NCBI GenBank assembly: GCA_938743325.2
Contig: OW568895.1
Location: forward strand, 126,501-190,500
From: Pycnococcus provasolii
Taxonomy: Eukaryota; Chlorophyta; Pseudoscourfieldiophyceae; Pseudoscourfieldiales; Pycnococcaceae
DNA: 64,000 nucleotides
Reading direction: 5' to 3'
Below the pieces are notes generated by a model that saw only the letters and a program-made list of their open reading frames with translations, searched no databases and had not been told where the DNA came from. Of the stretch, positions 52,975-61,792 are shown piece after piece. How positions within the stretch are numbered: position 1 is the stretch's first letter; every line of letters begins with the position of its first letter. A program made the translations under genes and the position numbers.

Positions 52975-54051
52975 TTATGCGCAGTCGATGAGGCGCAGGC
53001 TCTTGATGAGCTTTAGGTATCCTTTCGACTCGGCGGTGACGATTCCTCTTCTGACGAGCATGTCCACGATGACGAGCGCAACGTTAGGCTTGAATTCCTC
53101 CGTTTCCGCGATGAGGTTGACGACCGTCTGCAGATCCATGAGCTCGAAGCTCTCCACCTCGCCGTCGACGGGAACGGGAGTGAAGTCGGCGGGAAGCTCA
53201 AGATCGTACACAAACAGCACGTCGCGCTTGAGCGTGTGCACCTCTGTAGCAGTTGCGACGCCCTTGCTTGCGCCGTCAACCATTCGCGTGTGCGTCTCTC
53301 CAAGTCGATAGCTGACGGCGCCGACGGCGTGCAGTCCCTTTTCGCACAGTTCTGGCGGGATTCCCGCCTCCTCGCCGCACTCCTTGACCATGTTCACGTA
53401 AGGGTCGAGGCCGAGCGGTTGTCCTCCAGCTGCGAGGTGATCTAATTTTCCTGGCCACGTCGCCTTATCCGCGGCGCGTCTTCCGACCCACAGCCTGTAT
53501 CCACCCGGTGCACTTTCGTCGCGCACGAGGCCGTTGGCGTGCACGCCATACCCCCTTAGTCCCAAGAGAGAAACGACAGCTCGTTCGACGGCAAACGCAG
53601 GCTCGTCGTCAAATCCCATGGTGGCTGGGAAGAGTTCGTCGCGCCACTTTCCTAGGAACCCACGCGCCTTCAGGTCGTTTGCGACGTCCACCATGGCTTC
53701 TGTTCGTTTCTCGAACGTGTCAAGTTCACGTCTCATGGTGACAAGCTGTGTTTGCAGGTCGACGTGAAAGACGGACGGGTGTGCTGCTAGTGCTTCGGCG
53801 ACGGGTGAGCAGACACACCCGATCTTTCCCACTCCTGGTACGTCGATCGGCGTGTACAGCGACATGTCGTACTCGAGGCATCGGTCGACGGCGTTGGTTT
53901 GCAGGTCAGGGATGGACACGCGGATGGCTTCGTGAGCTGCGGATGGCTTCGCTGCGGATGTGCAAGACGAGGCACAAGCAAGCACGCGAGGCATGCGCTG
54001 GATGGGCATGGGGAGGCACGAGGAGAAGGAGACGTGGCGCATAGCCGCCAT
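52975..54051 (-). CDS. Nudix hydrolase with DUF4743 domain (NUDT20/24-like)
   Basis: 358 residues from ATG 54051; the first 40 (SFSSCLPMPIQRMPRVLACASSCTS) look like an organelle transit peptide. The DUF4743 part (PVAEALAAHPSVFHVD) comes first, then YGVHANGLVRDE, LWVGRRAADKATWPGKLDHLAAGG and the Nudix box ending KECGEEAGIP (about 209-229). In this subfamily the first Glu of the classic box is not at its usual place. Relatives (plant NUDT20/24, yeast YJR142W) dephosphorylate toxic oxo- and oxy-thiamin diphosphates, so thiamin damage clean-up is the best guess. Confidence 0.87.
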   Translation of the reverse strand: MAAMRHVSFSSCLPMPIQRMPRVLACASSCTSAAKPSAAHEAIRVSIPDLQTNAVDRCLEYDMSLYTPIDVPGVGKIGCVCSPVAEALAAHPSVFHVDLQTQLVTMRRELDTFEKRTEAMVDVANDLKARGFLGKWRDELFPATMGFDDEPAFAVERAVVSLLGLRGYGVHANGLVRDESAPGGYRLWVGRRAADKATWPGKLDHLAAGGQPLGLDPYVNMVKECGEEAGIPPELCEKGLHAVGAVSYRLGETHTRMVDGASKGVATATEVHTLKRDVLFVYDLELPADFTPVPVDGEVESFELMDLQTVVNLIAETEEFKPNVALVIVDMLVRRGIVTAESKGYLKLIKSLRLIDCA

Positions 54052-54317
54052 ACGAATCGAATCCACCGAGATTAATTCGTCGAAATCGGCAGATCAATCG
54101 GGGAGAACAAAAGATAAGAGGCAGATTTGCTCAAAGAGCTTGCGATTCGGGTTTAAGGTATTTTGTTTTTTCAGATTCGGGGTTCTAGTTTCTACATCAT
54201 CGTTTGTTGACCGCGTGGTTGGTCTGGTACGTGTCGTTGGTCTGTGTACGTGTCGTTGGTCTGGTTTTAACTTTGTGCATTTTGGGCATAAAGGTACAGT
54301 ATGAGTATGTTAATAGT
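54052..54317. promoter_or_regulatory. spacer upstream of the Nudix gene with TTCGGGGTT
   Basis: ATTCGGGGTT at 54175-54184 (AACCCCGAAT in the gene's orientation) lies about 125 bp before the Nudix ATG, with a related GATTCGGGTTT at 54144. A duplicated GTGTCGTTGGTCTG (54230-54265) follows. No gene. Confidence 0.4.
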
Positions 54318-55286
54318 TCACTCCACCAAACGCGCAACCGTGTCGTTGAAGCTTCCTGGTGGGAACACTTCGTTGACGTCACTTAGTTTTAACAGTATCG
54401 TACGTGGATCGCCAAAACGCTCAAGGCTGGCGCGACTCGTCTCGTCACGCAAAAGAGTCAAGTCCACCTTGGTCACGTCCAACTCGTTGCACACCAAAAC
54501 CAACTTGCTTTTGCGGCCCCGTGGCGTATCGCTCCGTCTTCTCGTGGAAGTGAACGTAAGCCAGCTCTCAGCCACCTTGACGACGACGTGGTGCTCGACG
54601 TGAGGCATATACAAAAGGATGTCCTTATCAGCTGGCAACGTCGCCCACAGCTCGCCGTCTGTCGTAAACAAACCGGTGATAGGTTCGCAGTTGAGACGAC
54701 GGAGGAGCGCTTCGTCGTCGGCGTCCAACCGAGGTTCGTAAACTGGCAAGTGCTGTGTTCCGTCGTGTAGGCTTGTCGCACGCAGGTCAGCGTGCAAAGC
54801 GCGTGCGAGTGCGAGCTGTGCGCGCGCTGGCGCCTTCTCCGTTGTCGACGCCACCTGCCCGACGCCCACGAGCGCCATGGCGATATTCCGAGTCGCATTT
54901 GCAGGAGCGTCGTCCGCGCTGTCCTGCTCACACGAGGTGGCATCGCATATGGCTTTTACCAGATGCGCGTACCACTTGATTGTGCGCACTTCTTTGAGAA
55001 GCGCGTCCAGTGACGCGAGGGTACGAGAGTCACCTTGCAAGCCAGGCATCACCGCGTCACCCTCACCGTGAGGGTGAGGCTCACGAGAGACGCGGCGTCT
55101 CTTCTGCATCGACATCGACAAACAAGCATCCGCGTGTGCATGCGAATGCGAGTCGTGCGCACAACACTTCACAATCTTCTTCGACGACGACGACGAGTTC
55201 ACACCACCTTCTTTCTCGTTTCGGTTCGTCGTTCGGCGCGAGCCGGTCACCACCGTCCACCCGCCCTGGGAGCCGTCACCGGACAT
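54318..55286 (-). CDS. SRR1: SRR1-domain protein (SENSITIVITY TO RED LIGHT REDUCED 1-like)
   Basis: 322 residues from ATG 55286, beginning MSGDGSQGGWTVVTGSRRTT, which matches the usual SRR1 opening GWTVV.S.RR. A Ser/His-rich linker follows. The SRR1 domain runs from about residue 100: ALVGVGQVASTTEKAPARAQLALARAL, VYEPRLDADDEALLRRLNCEPI and DILLYMPHVEHHVVVKVAESWL. SRR1 acts in plant red-light and clock regulation and in heme biosynthesis control in yeast and mammals. The frame continues upstream to 55553, but only through G-rich promoter-like sequence. Confidence 0.85.
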   Translation of the reverse strand: MSGDGSQGGWTVVTGSRRTTNRNEKEGGVNSSSSSKKIVKCCAHDSHSHAHADACLSMSMQKRRRVSREPHPHGEGDAVMPGLQGDSRTLASLDALLKEVRTIKWYAHLVKAICDATSCEQDSADDAPANATRNIAMALVGVGQVASTTEKAPARAQLALARALHADLRATSLHDGTQHLPVYEPRLDADDEALLRRLNCEPITGLFTTDGELWATLPADKDILLYMPHVEHHVVVKVAESWLTFTSTRRRSDTPRGRKSKLVLVCNELDVTKVDLTLLRDETSRASLERFGDPRTILLKLSDVNEVFPPGSFNDTVARLVE

Positions 55287-55896
55287 GGATGGAGCTCGGA
55301 GAGTCCCGGAATGCGGAAAGAAAGAAAGGGGAAAATCCAATGGGACCCCGAAATCAAATAAAATTCCACCTCCATAAAACCCAAAACCCGAAACCCGAAC
55401 CCCAAAACCCGAACGTTCCCGACTGAAGTTCCCGACAATCCTACCCGGTACCTTTAGAAAAAAAGACTTCCCCCCCGTGCCCGTCGCAGCAGGCAGGTCT
55501 TGCTTGCTCGAGCTTGCACGAGCTTGCACGAGCTTGCACGACGCACGACGCATGTGAGCTCATTGGCCGGCTTTATAAGACGTTGAATCGTTGCTTAAGG
55601 TGGTCAAGAATACTCGTGACCCGGTGGAATCCTTCCACAGGCTCACCACCGGAAAGAAACGTTTACTCGTGCTTGCAAGAAACACGAGCTCAGGCTCAGG
55701 GCCGGTGTGCAAGAGACCTGTGCAAGGAGGTTTGTTTTTCCTCGCCCGTCGGAGCTTTTGGTAGGTGCAAGCGAATCCGCTTATGATAACCTCCTTTATG
55801 ATAGTCGAATAAGCGGAATCCGCGAACGGCCAATACCCCTCTCATTCTTTTCCCAACCAGTGACCGGTGTCTTGTCTTGGTGTGGCTGAAGAACTC
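55287..55896. promoter_or_regulatory. divergent spacer with CCCCGAA-type motifs and a GAGCTTGCAC repeat
   Basis: 55330-55415 is dense in CCCGAA/AACCCGAAC motifs within 130 bp upstream of SRR1. GAGCTTGCAC is repeated about four times at 55507-55545. A pair of similar AAGCGGAAT/AATCCGCTTA phrases lies near 55768-55822. No gene. Confidence 0.4.
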
Positions 55897-56364
55897 ATGA
55901 TGGAGGAATATATACCTGGGTTTAAGCTGGTTTGTTTTTTTTGGTTTTTATATGTTAGTTTGAATGTTACTTTCCAACAGTACGATGCTGAACGTGAACT
56001 ACTTAACCAAACCTACGTGACTAAGCTTGTACGTAGTTATCGTAACGAATATATTCAACTGATGCTTATATTTTGTTGTGCACTAGCTTTCTCGCTTGAA
56101 TGTCTTCTTCAAATCTTTAACACTTCTATTATCACTGAAGTGAAAACAATTTATAACCTCTTAAAGAAACACAAAACATTTGTTGGAATATACAAGGACA
56201 ACACCGCGATACGGGAGATCGTGTACGGGAGTCTGCTTGTCGTCATCTTGCTTGGGCCCTTCGCATACGTGCTCATCGCGTCGCGCGACAAAAATGAAGT
56301 AGCAAGCATTGGATGGAAACAGCTGTACAAAGCTGCTCAAAGCATTACGCCAAAAACTATTTAG
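55897..56364 (+). CDS. small membrane protein with three or four TM segments (155 aa)
   Basis: From ATG 55897 (MMEEYIPGFK) there is a helix LVCFFWFLYVSLNVTF, a charged loop (YDAERELLNQTYVTKLVRSYRNEY), LMLIFCCALAFSLECLLQIF, another loop and GSLLVVILLGPFAYVLIA. The layout faintly recalls BAP29/31-type ER proteins, but no firm family is seen. Bases 55905-56185 are AT-rich with A/T third positions, while 56195-56364 has the normal GC-rich host usage. The protein continues smoothly across that boundary. Confidence 0.6.
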   Translation: MMEEYIPGFKLVCFFWFLYVSLNVTFQQYDAERELLNQTYVTKLVRSYRNEYIQLMLIFCCALAFSLECLLQIFNTSIITEVKTIYNLLKKHKTFVGIYKDNTAIREIVYGSLLVVILLGPFAYVLIASRDKNEVASIGWKQLYKAAQSITPKTI

Positions 56365-57126
56365 TATTTCCTGTTATGAACTGAGTAGTGAAATATCATG
56401 ACGTCGTCGGAACCGGTGCGTATGGCGTCGACGTCGTGCTTGCCTGTGAGCAGCCCGCCAGCCAGCGGGTTGTACGCGTACACCTTTGCGCCGTGTTTGC
56501 GTGCCGGTGTGACGTACGTCTTTGCTTCATCGTCGTCGCACATAACGTTGTGCATAATCTGCAGCACGGCTGGCTTGACGAGGTTGAGCTCGTCACACAG
56601 TTCGCATATCGCCTGAACGTCCACCGCGTTGTGGTTGCTCAGGCCCCACGCTCCGATGCGCTTCTCGCGTACGAACCGCGCCATGAGCTGCACAATGGAA
56701 CTGATTCTGTGCCCACTCACGTAGTCCGCGACGTTATCAGGCACGTGCAGGTACATGATGGCGGGCGTCGTGTTTAGTCTCTTGCTGACTTGGTCAAGCT
56801 GCCACTCCATTTTCTCCTTCGTGTACGGCGGCCAGAACTTTCCGTGGTACTCCACCGGTTGTGCGGCTGTTGACGCCGCCGCCGACGACGCCGCGACAGC
56901 TAGCTTGCATGGCTTTTGCGACGTCGTCGTGGTTCATGTAGCACACCGCGCCATCGATTTCGTGGATTCCCTGTTTGCGTGCATTGTTGATGCATTCTGC
57001 GAGTTGCGATGCGTTTAAAAAGGCACTGGACATGTCAGACGCGACGGTCAACGTGCCTAGGACGACTGGGCATGGCGTCACTTTCGCGGAGCTCTTCTTC
57101 ATAGGCGACGAGAGGCCGAACACCAT
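56361..57126 (-). pseudogene. aldo-keto reductase (AKR7-like), decayed
   Basis: The 5' part from ATG 57126 has VVLGTLTVASDMSSAFLNAS and GIHEIDGAVCYMNHDDV, where the catalytic Asp/Tyr region would be. The 3' part has WPPYTKEKMEWQLDQVSKRL, YLHVPD, IGAWGLSNHNAVDVQAICEL and VYAYNPLAGGLLTGK, the hallmarks of the aflatoxin-aldehyde-reductase group. The two parts lie in different frames, overlapping near 56794-56855. About 30 residues that normally carry the beta-strand with the active-site lysine are missing between them, and the C-terminal third after GLLTGK is gone. An intron could explain the frame change but not the losses. It is best read as a relic. Confidence 0.65.
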
Positions 57127-57679
57127 ACCTTTAGCTTCACGCGGATGGGAATCTAGCTTCGTGATGATTATTGCGCGACGTTACAAAACAAAACAGAAAA
57201 ATTCGCCGAATTGCAAAATGTGTACCAGTGGAACCAACACCAAATAGGCAAATGCATAGTCTATACATATGGCCGTTCAAGAGAGGTGTAGCGGCGTCGA
57301 CTCGACTTAACGTGCCGTGATAAGATGTGGTCAACAACACAACATCGGTCACAACCGGCGTCGACTCGACTTAAGGTACCGTGATAAGATGTGGTCAACA
57401 ACCTCATCGTCAACGTCAACCTCGTCAACAACAACATGGTGTGTGTGTGATCTTGTGATGTCACGTTTATTCTCCTCATCCACATCCTCCTCCTGAAGTT
57501 CCCGTTGGGTGTCCAGAGTTGTTTGGTTCGCTCAACTCCATCGCGCGTCTCATTTCGCTCGTCTCGAAACAGGTTCACTAGTGTGGTGTGTGCACAGGTC
57601 GTTCGCGTTAGCGGCGCTGTTACAAGTTAGTGTGTACATCTCAGTCTTGCGACGTCGAACATATCAACCTGGCTCTCGA
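57127..57679. other. intergenic with a 65-bp-spaced direct repeat
   Basis: No gene. About 46 bp (GGCGTCGACTCGACTTAA... GATAAGATGTGGTCAACAAC) occurs at 57292-57338 and 57357-57402 with about three differences. The rest is CT-rich 5' sequence of the methyltransferase gene. Confidence 0.55.
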
Positions 57680-57976
57680 ATGTCCGCGAGATCTGCATCA
57701 GGTGGATCCAACGCGAGGCTTGTCGTCACGCTCGCGACACACGTGCTCTTCTTCGCCACGGGATGGTTCTCCGCGCGATCGACGTCGACGACGACGACGA
57801 CTTTGGCACAACCCACAGCGGCACAGTGCGCGCACTTCATCAACGCAGCCTTAAGAAGCCAGGTGTGCAAGCCGTGCCCAGCCTGCCCAGCAGCAAGCAG
57901 CCTGACACTACCAAGCCAACGACAGGAGAAGTGCCCACCACAAAGAGCTTGCCCTGAGTGCGAGCCGTGCCCGATG

Positions 57977-58010
<34 letters not shown>

Positions 58011-58957
58011 GGTTTGGCGGCAGCGGCGCCGGAGACTGCGATTGCAGCGCGAGCAAGCAGACAGCGGCCATCTCCGGCGGCGCCGTTGACGTGGGTGGAG
58101 ACGAGGTGTCGACCGCGCTCCTGGAGGGCATCTACCGCGACAGCTTGGCAGAAAGCAAGCGCGCGTTCACCGCCAACGGAGGCGTGAAGGACAAGGTGCA
58201 GATCTCCGCTGGGCAAGGTCCGAAGCTGCGCATATGGGACTACTACGGCCCGTTCTACAACTGTGCTTCGCGAGAGCGCGTGGGTCGCATCGGCGACGGC
58301 GGCAAGTGGCTGTGCGGTGTGCGCACGTTCATGGCAAAGCGCAAGAGCCGGCCTTGCGTCGTGTATTCGATTGGCAGCAAGGGCGAAGTGAGCTTCGAGC
58401 ACGGAGTGGTTCAGAAGCTCAAGCACTGCGAGCTTCACATCTTCGATCCCACGCTAACGCCCGAGCAGAAGGAGGCTGTGCGCGCGGTGCGCGGCGCGCA
58501 CTTCCACGACATGGGCTTGGGCGCGAAGGACGGCGAGCTGAAGATCGAGGAGGGTCGCCGCCACTTGCAGAGTTCGCTGCTTTGGACGCAGAAGACGAAG
58601 AAGTCGTACCCGGTGAAGACGCTGACGACGATCATGGCGGAGCTCGGGCACGAGTGGGTGGACGTGCTGAAGGTGGACATCGAGGGCGGCGAGTGGGGCG
58701 TGTTCGGCGGCCTGCAGAAGAGCATGAGGTCGCTGCCCGCGACGCAGGTTCAGATCGAGCTCCACTTCTTGGACTCGATCGAGGACGTGCGTTCATTCTT
58801 CGCGGGCATGGCGGCGTGGTCTTTCCGTGTGTTCAACGTGGAGCCGAACTACTACGGGCGCACGGCGGAGAATGCAAGGCGCATGGTGGAGTACTCGTTC
58901 GTGCAGGTGGACGACAACACGGGCGCCATCACGGACGGTATACTACCTGCGGCTTAA
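57680..58957 (+). CDS. membrane-anchored METTL24-like methyltransferase (Methyltransf_22)
   Basis: 425 residues from ATG 57680. A single N-terminal anchor (LVVTLATHVLFFATGWFSA, about 12-30) is followed by a Cys/Pro-rich stalk (CKPCPACP, CPPQRACPECEPCP) and a Ser run coded by TCG repeats. The methyltransferase domain begins near 190 with ASRERVGRIGDGGKWLC, then VVYSIGSKGEVSFE (binding loop), HIFDPTLTPEQ, HDMGLGAKDGELKIEEG, VLKVDIEGGEW and VQIELHFL. Topology is Golgi type II, as for related proteins. The substrate is not established for the family; a glycan or protein target in the secretory path is plausible. Confidence 0.87.
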
Positions 58958-59295
58958 GTGACATACAAAAAAACATACCTCGTTGGAAATCAAACTTTCG
59001 ATCAAAATAGTCGGCGAAATTGGTCGGGGTTAAATGTTTCAATTCCCCCCCAGTCGTCAAAAGGCATCCCTGTGTTGTTGGCGATTTTGGTCACCCCCTG
59101 CCTGAACCTATCTGTCTTTTTCCTTGGTGGAACTTGGGTGGAATTCAGGAATTTTGTGGACGAATTTGGTGGTTTATTGTGGACGATTTGATTTCGGCGC
59201 ACTCGCCATTGGTTTGGTTTGGCCGTACGATTCCGCACATTGGTAATTGGGTCTGTGTGTGATTGTGCGTGCCTGTCAGTTGTTGTTGTCTGTAG
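58958..59295. other. intergenic, no gene seen
   Basis: Spacer of about 340 bp, lower in GC, with TTGGTGG and TTGGTTTGG motifs. Nothing else recognised. Confidence 0.5.
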
Positions 59296-60093
59296 ATGAC
59301 AGCAGCGGTGTTCATGGCAACCGGGCGAATGACGATGACGACGACTCATCTCATAGTTCTGCTCGTCGTCGGAGCCTGCGCTGCTCTAGGACTCTTTGGT
59401 GGTGGTGGTAACAACAACAACAAGTTGTTTGCGCAAGCACAGCAACAGTGTGCGATTTCGTGTGGGACGTGCGCGACGACGACAACAACGAATCTCGATG
59501 CGCAGGCGAGCTGCACGTCCTGCATCCTACCGCTACGCGCGCTATCGCTCGAAGATGCGGCAATCGCGCGGGCGAGCGCATCGAGCCCATCGTCCGCAAA
59601 GGCGATAGAAGATAGTGGCGGATACGCTTTCGTCTCAGATGAAACGCTCGATCAGGTCGCCGGCGTGGCAGATGATGCGACAAACACGGAGAAGATGATG
59701 GAAACGACCCATTACTGCGTCGAGTGCCTGAATAATGCGGACTGTGGGGACAGCGACACCGCGCGCTGCATCGCAAGTGCCGATCCATCTCAGCCGCCGC
59801 TTAGGTGCGCTTCAATCGTCACAAATGATAACAAGGACGCGGCAGAAGGCGGTGCGGAATCCGCGGATGACTATGCCAGCATGCAAGCTGCCTATGGCGA
59901 CTATATCGACGCCTCCACATCCAGTGGTGGTGTTGGGGGAGATGCGGTGGTAAATGAGGAGCCATGGTGGACAGCTTTGCAGGAAGAAGAACGATTGAGG
60001 ATGGAAAGTGGAGGTGCCCACCTCCACCACACGGCGGCATGCTTGCTGAGCGCGGTTGTTTTGTTGATCACGGCTGCGGCGGTGGGCAGGTGA
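59296..60093 (+). CDS. secreted Cys-containing protein, possibly GPI-anchored (265 aa)
   Basis: An N-terminal signal segment (LIVLLVVGACAALGLF) is followed by Gly/Asn runs and a Cys cluster CAISCGTC, CTSC. A second cluster lies near 140-170 (YCVECLNNADCGDSDTARC, RC). The C-terminus is a short hydrophobic tail (ACLLSAVVLLITAAAVG) ending two residues later, as in GPI-anchor signals. The Cys spacing resembles small EGF-like or surface-protein motifs, but no family is recognised. Start at ATG 59296; Met6 is an alternative. Confidence 0.7.
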   Translation: MTAAVFMATGRMTMTTTHLIVLLVVGACAALGLFGGGGNNNNKLFAQAQQQCAISCGTCATTTTTNLDAQASCTSCILPLRALSLEDAAIARASASSPSSAKAIEDSGGYAFVSDETLDQVAGVADDATNTEKMMETTHYCVECLNNADCGDSDTARCIASADPSQPPLRCASIVTNDNKDAAEGGAESADDYASMQAAYGDYIDASTSSGGVGGDAVVNEEPWWTALQEEERLRMESGGAHLHHTAACLLSAVVLLITAAAVGR

Positions 60094-60408
60094 TGATGAT
60101 AAAAGCTGATACTAAGAAATTCTAAAAAGACGGTTCAAGTGAATGAATTTGTTGTGCGGTGCAATATCTGGCTGCTGTTACACAAAAAATTTCCCTTTGG
60201 TTCTTTGTTTTGAACACGCAACAACAACAACATTGTCTAGCCAGACTACAACAACTAAAAAAAACAAAAACTCTCATCCTCCACAAATCCTCACCACTCA
60301 ATTATCATCGCAACCAAACACTTGCTGCCTGCTGCTATTGCATAGTGCAAGTTCTTCTCCACGCGCGCGCGCGCGCACCTAAGTCCTTACTTCTTCTGCG
60401 GCTCATCC
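60094..60408. other. intergenic, AT-rich with simple repeats
   Basis: Convergent spacer with ACAACAACA runs near 60220-60260 and a (GC)n run at 60363-60376. No gene seen. Confidence 0.55.
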
Positions 60409-61449
60409 TCAAGCACTAGGGAGATTAGGCTCCCGGCCAAGCGTCGTATCATCCTGCTCCCACGGGGGTACAGCGTTTGGCGTACCTGGCTTTCCTGGCT
60501 TTCCCACGGGTGCTTGCTGCTTCTTCTTCTCCCCAGAAGCACTCTGCTGCTTCGTCGCACTCATGGTCTTTGGCTTGCTTATAAGCTTCTCCTTGATAGG
60601 CACGCGCAAAGGTTGTGGCGCAGGTTCCTCCTCCGGCTCTGGCGGCGGTGGTGGTTTGGGCACCCTGACTTGGAGAACGCCATCGGCAATGCCGCCATGG
60701 ACGTCCTCCGCATGCGTTCCCTCGGGAAGACGAACCATGCGGCGAAAGCTCACGTCGCGGTGAATTTTTCCACCACCCTCGAGATCTTCCTTGTGTGTCT
60801 TGCTTCCGGTGATCACCAGCATGGGCTCGGCAGTTTCCGCACCGATCACGGCGACGTCGACGGATCCCCGCATGCCGCCTTCATTCTTCTCGTCCTCCGT
60901 CGCCGACGCGGAGGCAGCACGGTATCCAGGAACATCCATCGTCAGCAGGAACGAGTCCTCCTCCTCCTCGATGTTGAAAGCTGGCGTCGCCTCTGCTTCC
61001 GCCTGCTTCCACAGAGCACCGAGCGGATTCGCAGGACGAGTTGGGATGAGCGTCTTACCCTCGTCGTCGTCATTGCCGCGCTCCACCTTCTCCACCTTCT
61101 TCTCCGACATCTGCTGCTGCTGCGCTCCTCGCTTGACCTGTTCTTTCGTGCCCAAGGCACCAAACACATCCTCGAGGAGAGCATCGAAGTCATCGGAACG
61201 CCAGAGCATCGGACGCCGCATTTTTCGGCGCCGGATCATGACCGGGTCGAGCGTACTGCCAAACGGCGACACACCCACCACGGGACGACGACGCAAACGT
61301 TGCTGCTGCTGTGCAGTAGACTCGAACGGCGGCAGATCTTCATTAGGCGACGCACGCACGATCACGCGTCCATCGCGCCACACGAGTCGGTTCCCACCAC
61401 CAATACCACGACCGTGGTGGAGCGGCACGTGCCACATGCCCACATGCAT
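60409..61449 (-). CDS. small heat-shock protein (HSP20 domain), probably plastidial
   Basis: 346 residues from ATG 61449. VIVRASPNEDLPP near residue 30 looks like a plastid transit cleavage region. After a polar N-terminal arm comes an alpha-crystallin domain at about 155-260: AFNIEEEEDSFLLTMDVPGY, LVITGSKTHKE, FRRMVRLPEGTHAEDVHGGIADGVLQVRVPK. Between the second and third strands sits an insert of about 30 residues (ASATEDEKNEGGMRG...). The tail is Pro/Glu/Lys-rich and lacks a clear I-x-I motif. It is expected to hold unfolding proteins during stress. Length is about twice that of typical plant sHSPs because of the arms. Confidence 0.83.
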   Translation of the reverse strand: MHVGMWHVPLHHGRGIGGGNRLVWRDGRVIVRASPNEDLPPFESTAQQQQRLRRRPVVGVSPFGSTLDPVMIRRRKMRRPMLWRSDDFDALLEDVFGALGTKEQVKRGAQQQQMSEKKVEKVERGNDDDEGKTLIPTRPANPLGALWKQAEAEATPAFNIEEEEDSFLLTMDVPGYRAASASATEDEKNEGGMRGSVDVAVIGAETAEPMLVITGSKTHKEDLEGGGKIHRDVSFRRMVRLPEGTHAEDVHGGIADGVLQVRVPKPPPPPEPEEEPAPQPLRVPIKEKLISKPKTMSATKQQSASGEKKKQQAPVGKPGKPGTPNAVPPWEQDDTTLGREPNLPSA

Positions 61450-61792
61450 GAACGTGATCGAACGGACGACATGGACGAGAACATGATGGCAATGAAAAGT
61501 GAATTGAATGTGAGAAGGTGCTGACTGGACTCACGTGTCGTGTCGTTGTCGAGTCGTTCGGGGCCAAACAAATTTCTCTCTCCAGAAGCATTTCCGGCCC
61601 CACTTCGAGAATGTCCAGAAAGCTCACGTGGGGGGATCCGTCGTAGGACCATTCACATGTTCGTATTTATCACTCCTATATACACTACGTCGTCGGGTTT
61701 TTCAAGTCCAAATTGTTGTTGTTGTTACATTTACTATCTGTACATATTATTGTTCAGCAACGTCGACTTCAGTCCTGGAAGGAACCCAATTC
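61450..61792. other. intergenic between HSP20 and HAD-like genes, no gene seen
   Basis: Includes the 5' region of the HSP20 gene and AT-rich sequence (61660-61790) likely to be the 3' region of the HAD-like gene. No clear regulatory element was recognised. Confidence 0.5.

Noticed and set aside
60514-61524. 336-residue plus-strand frame antisense to the HSP20 gene
   Set aside because: Leu/Arg-rich shadow; the minus frame has the alpha-crystallin domain.
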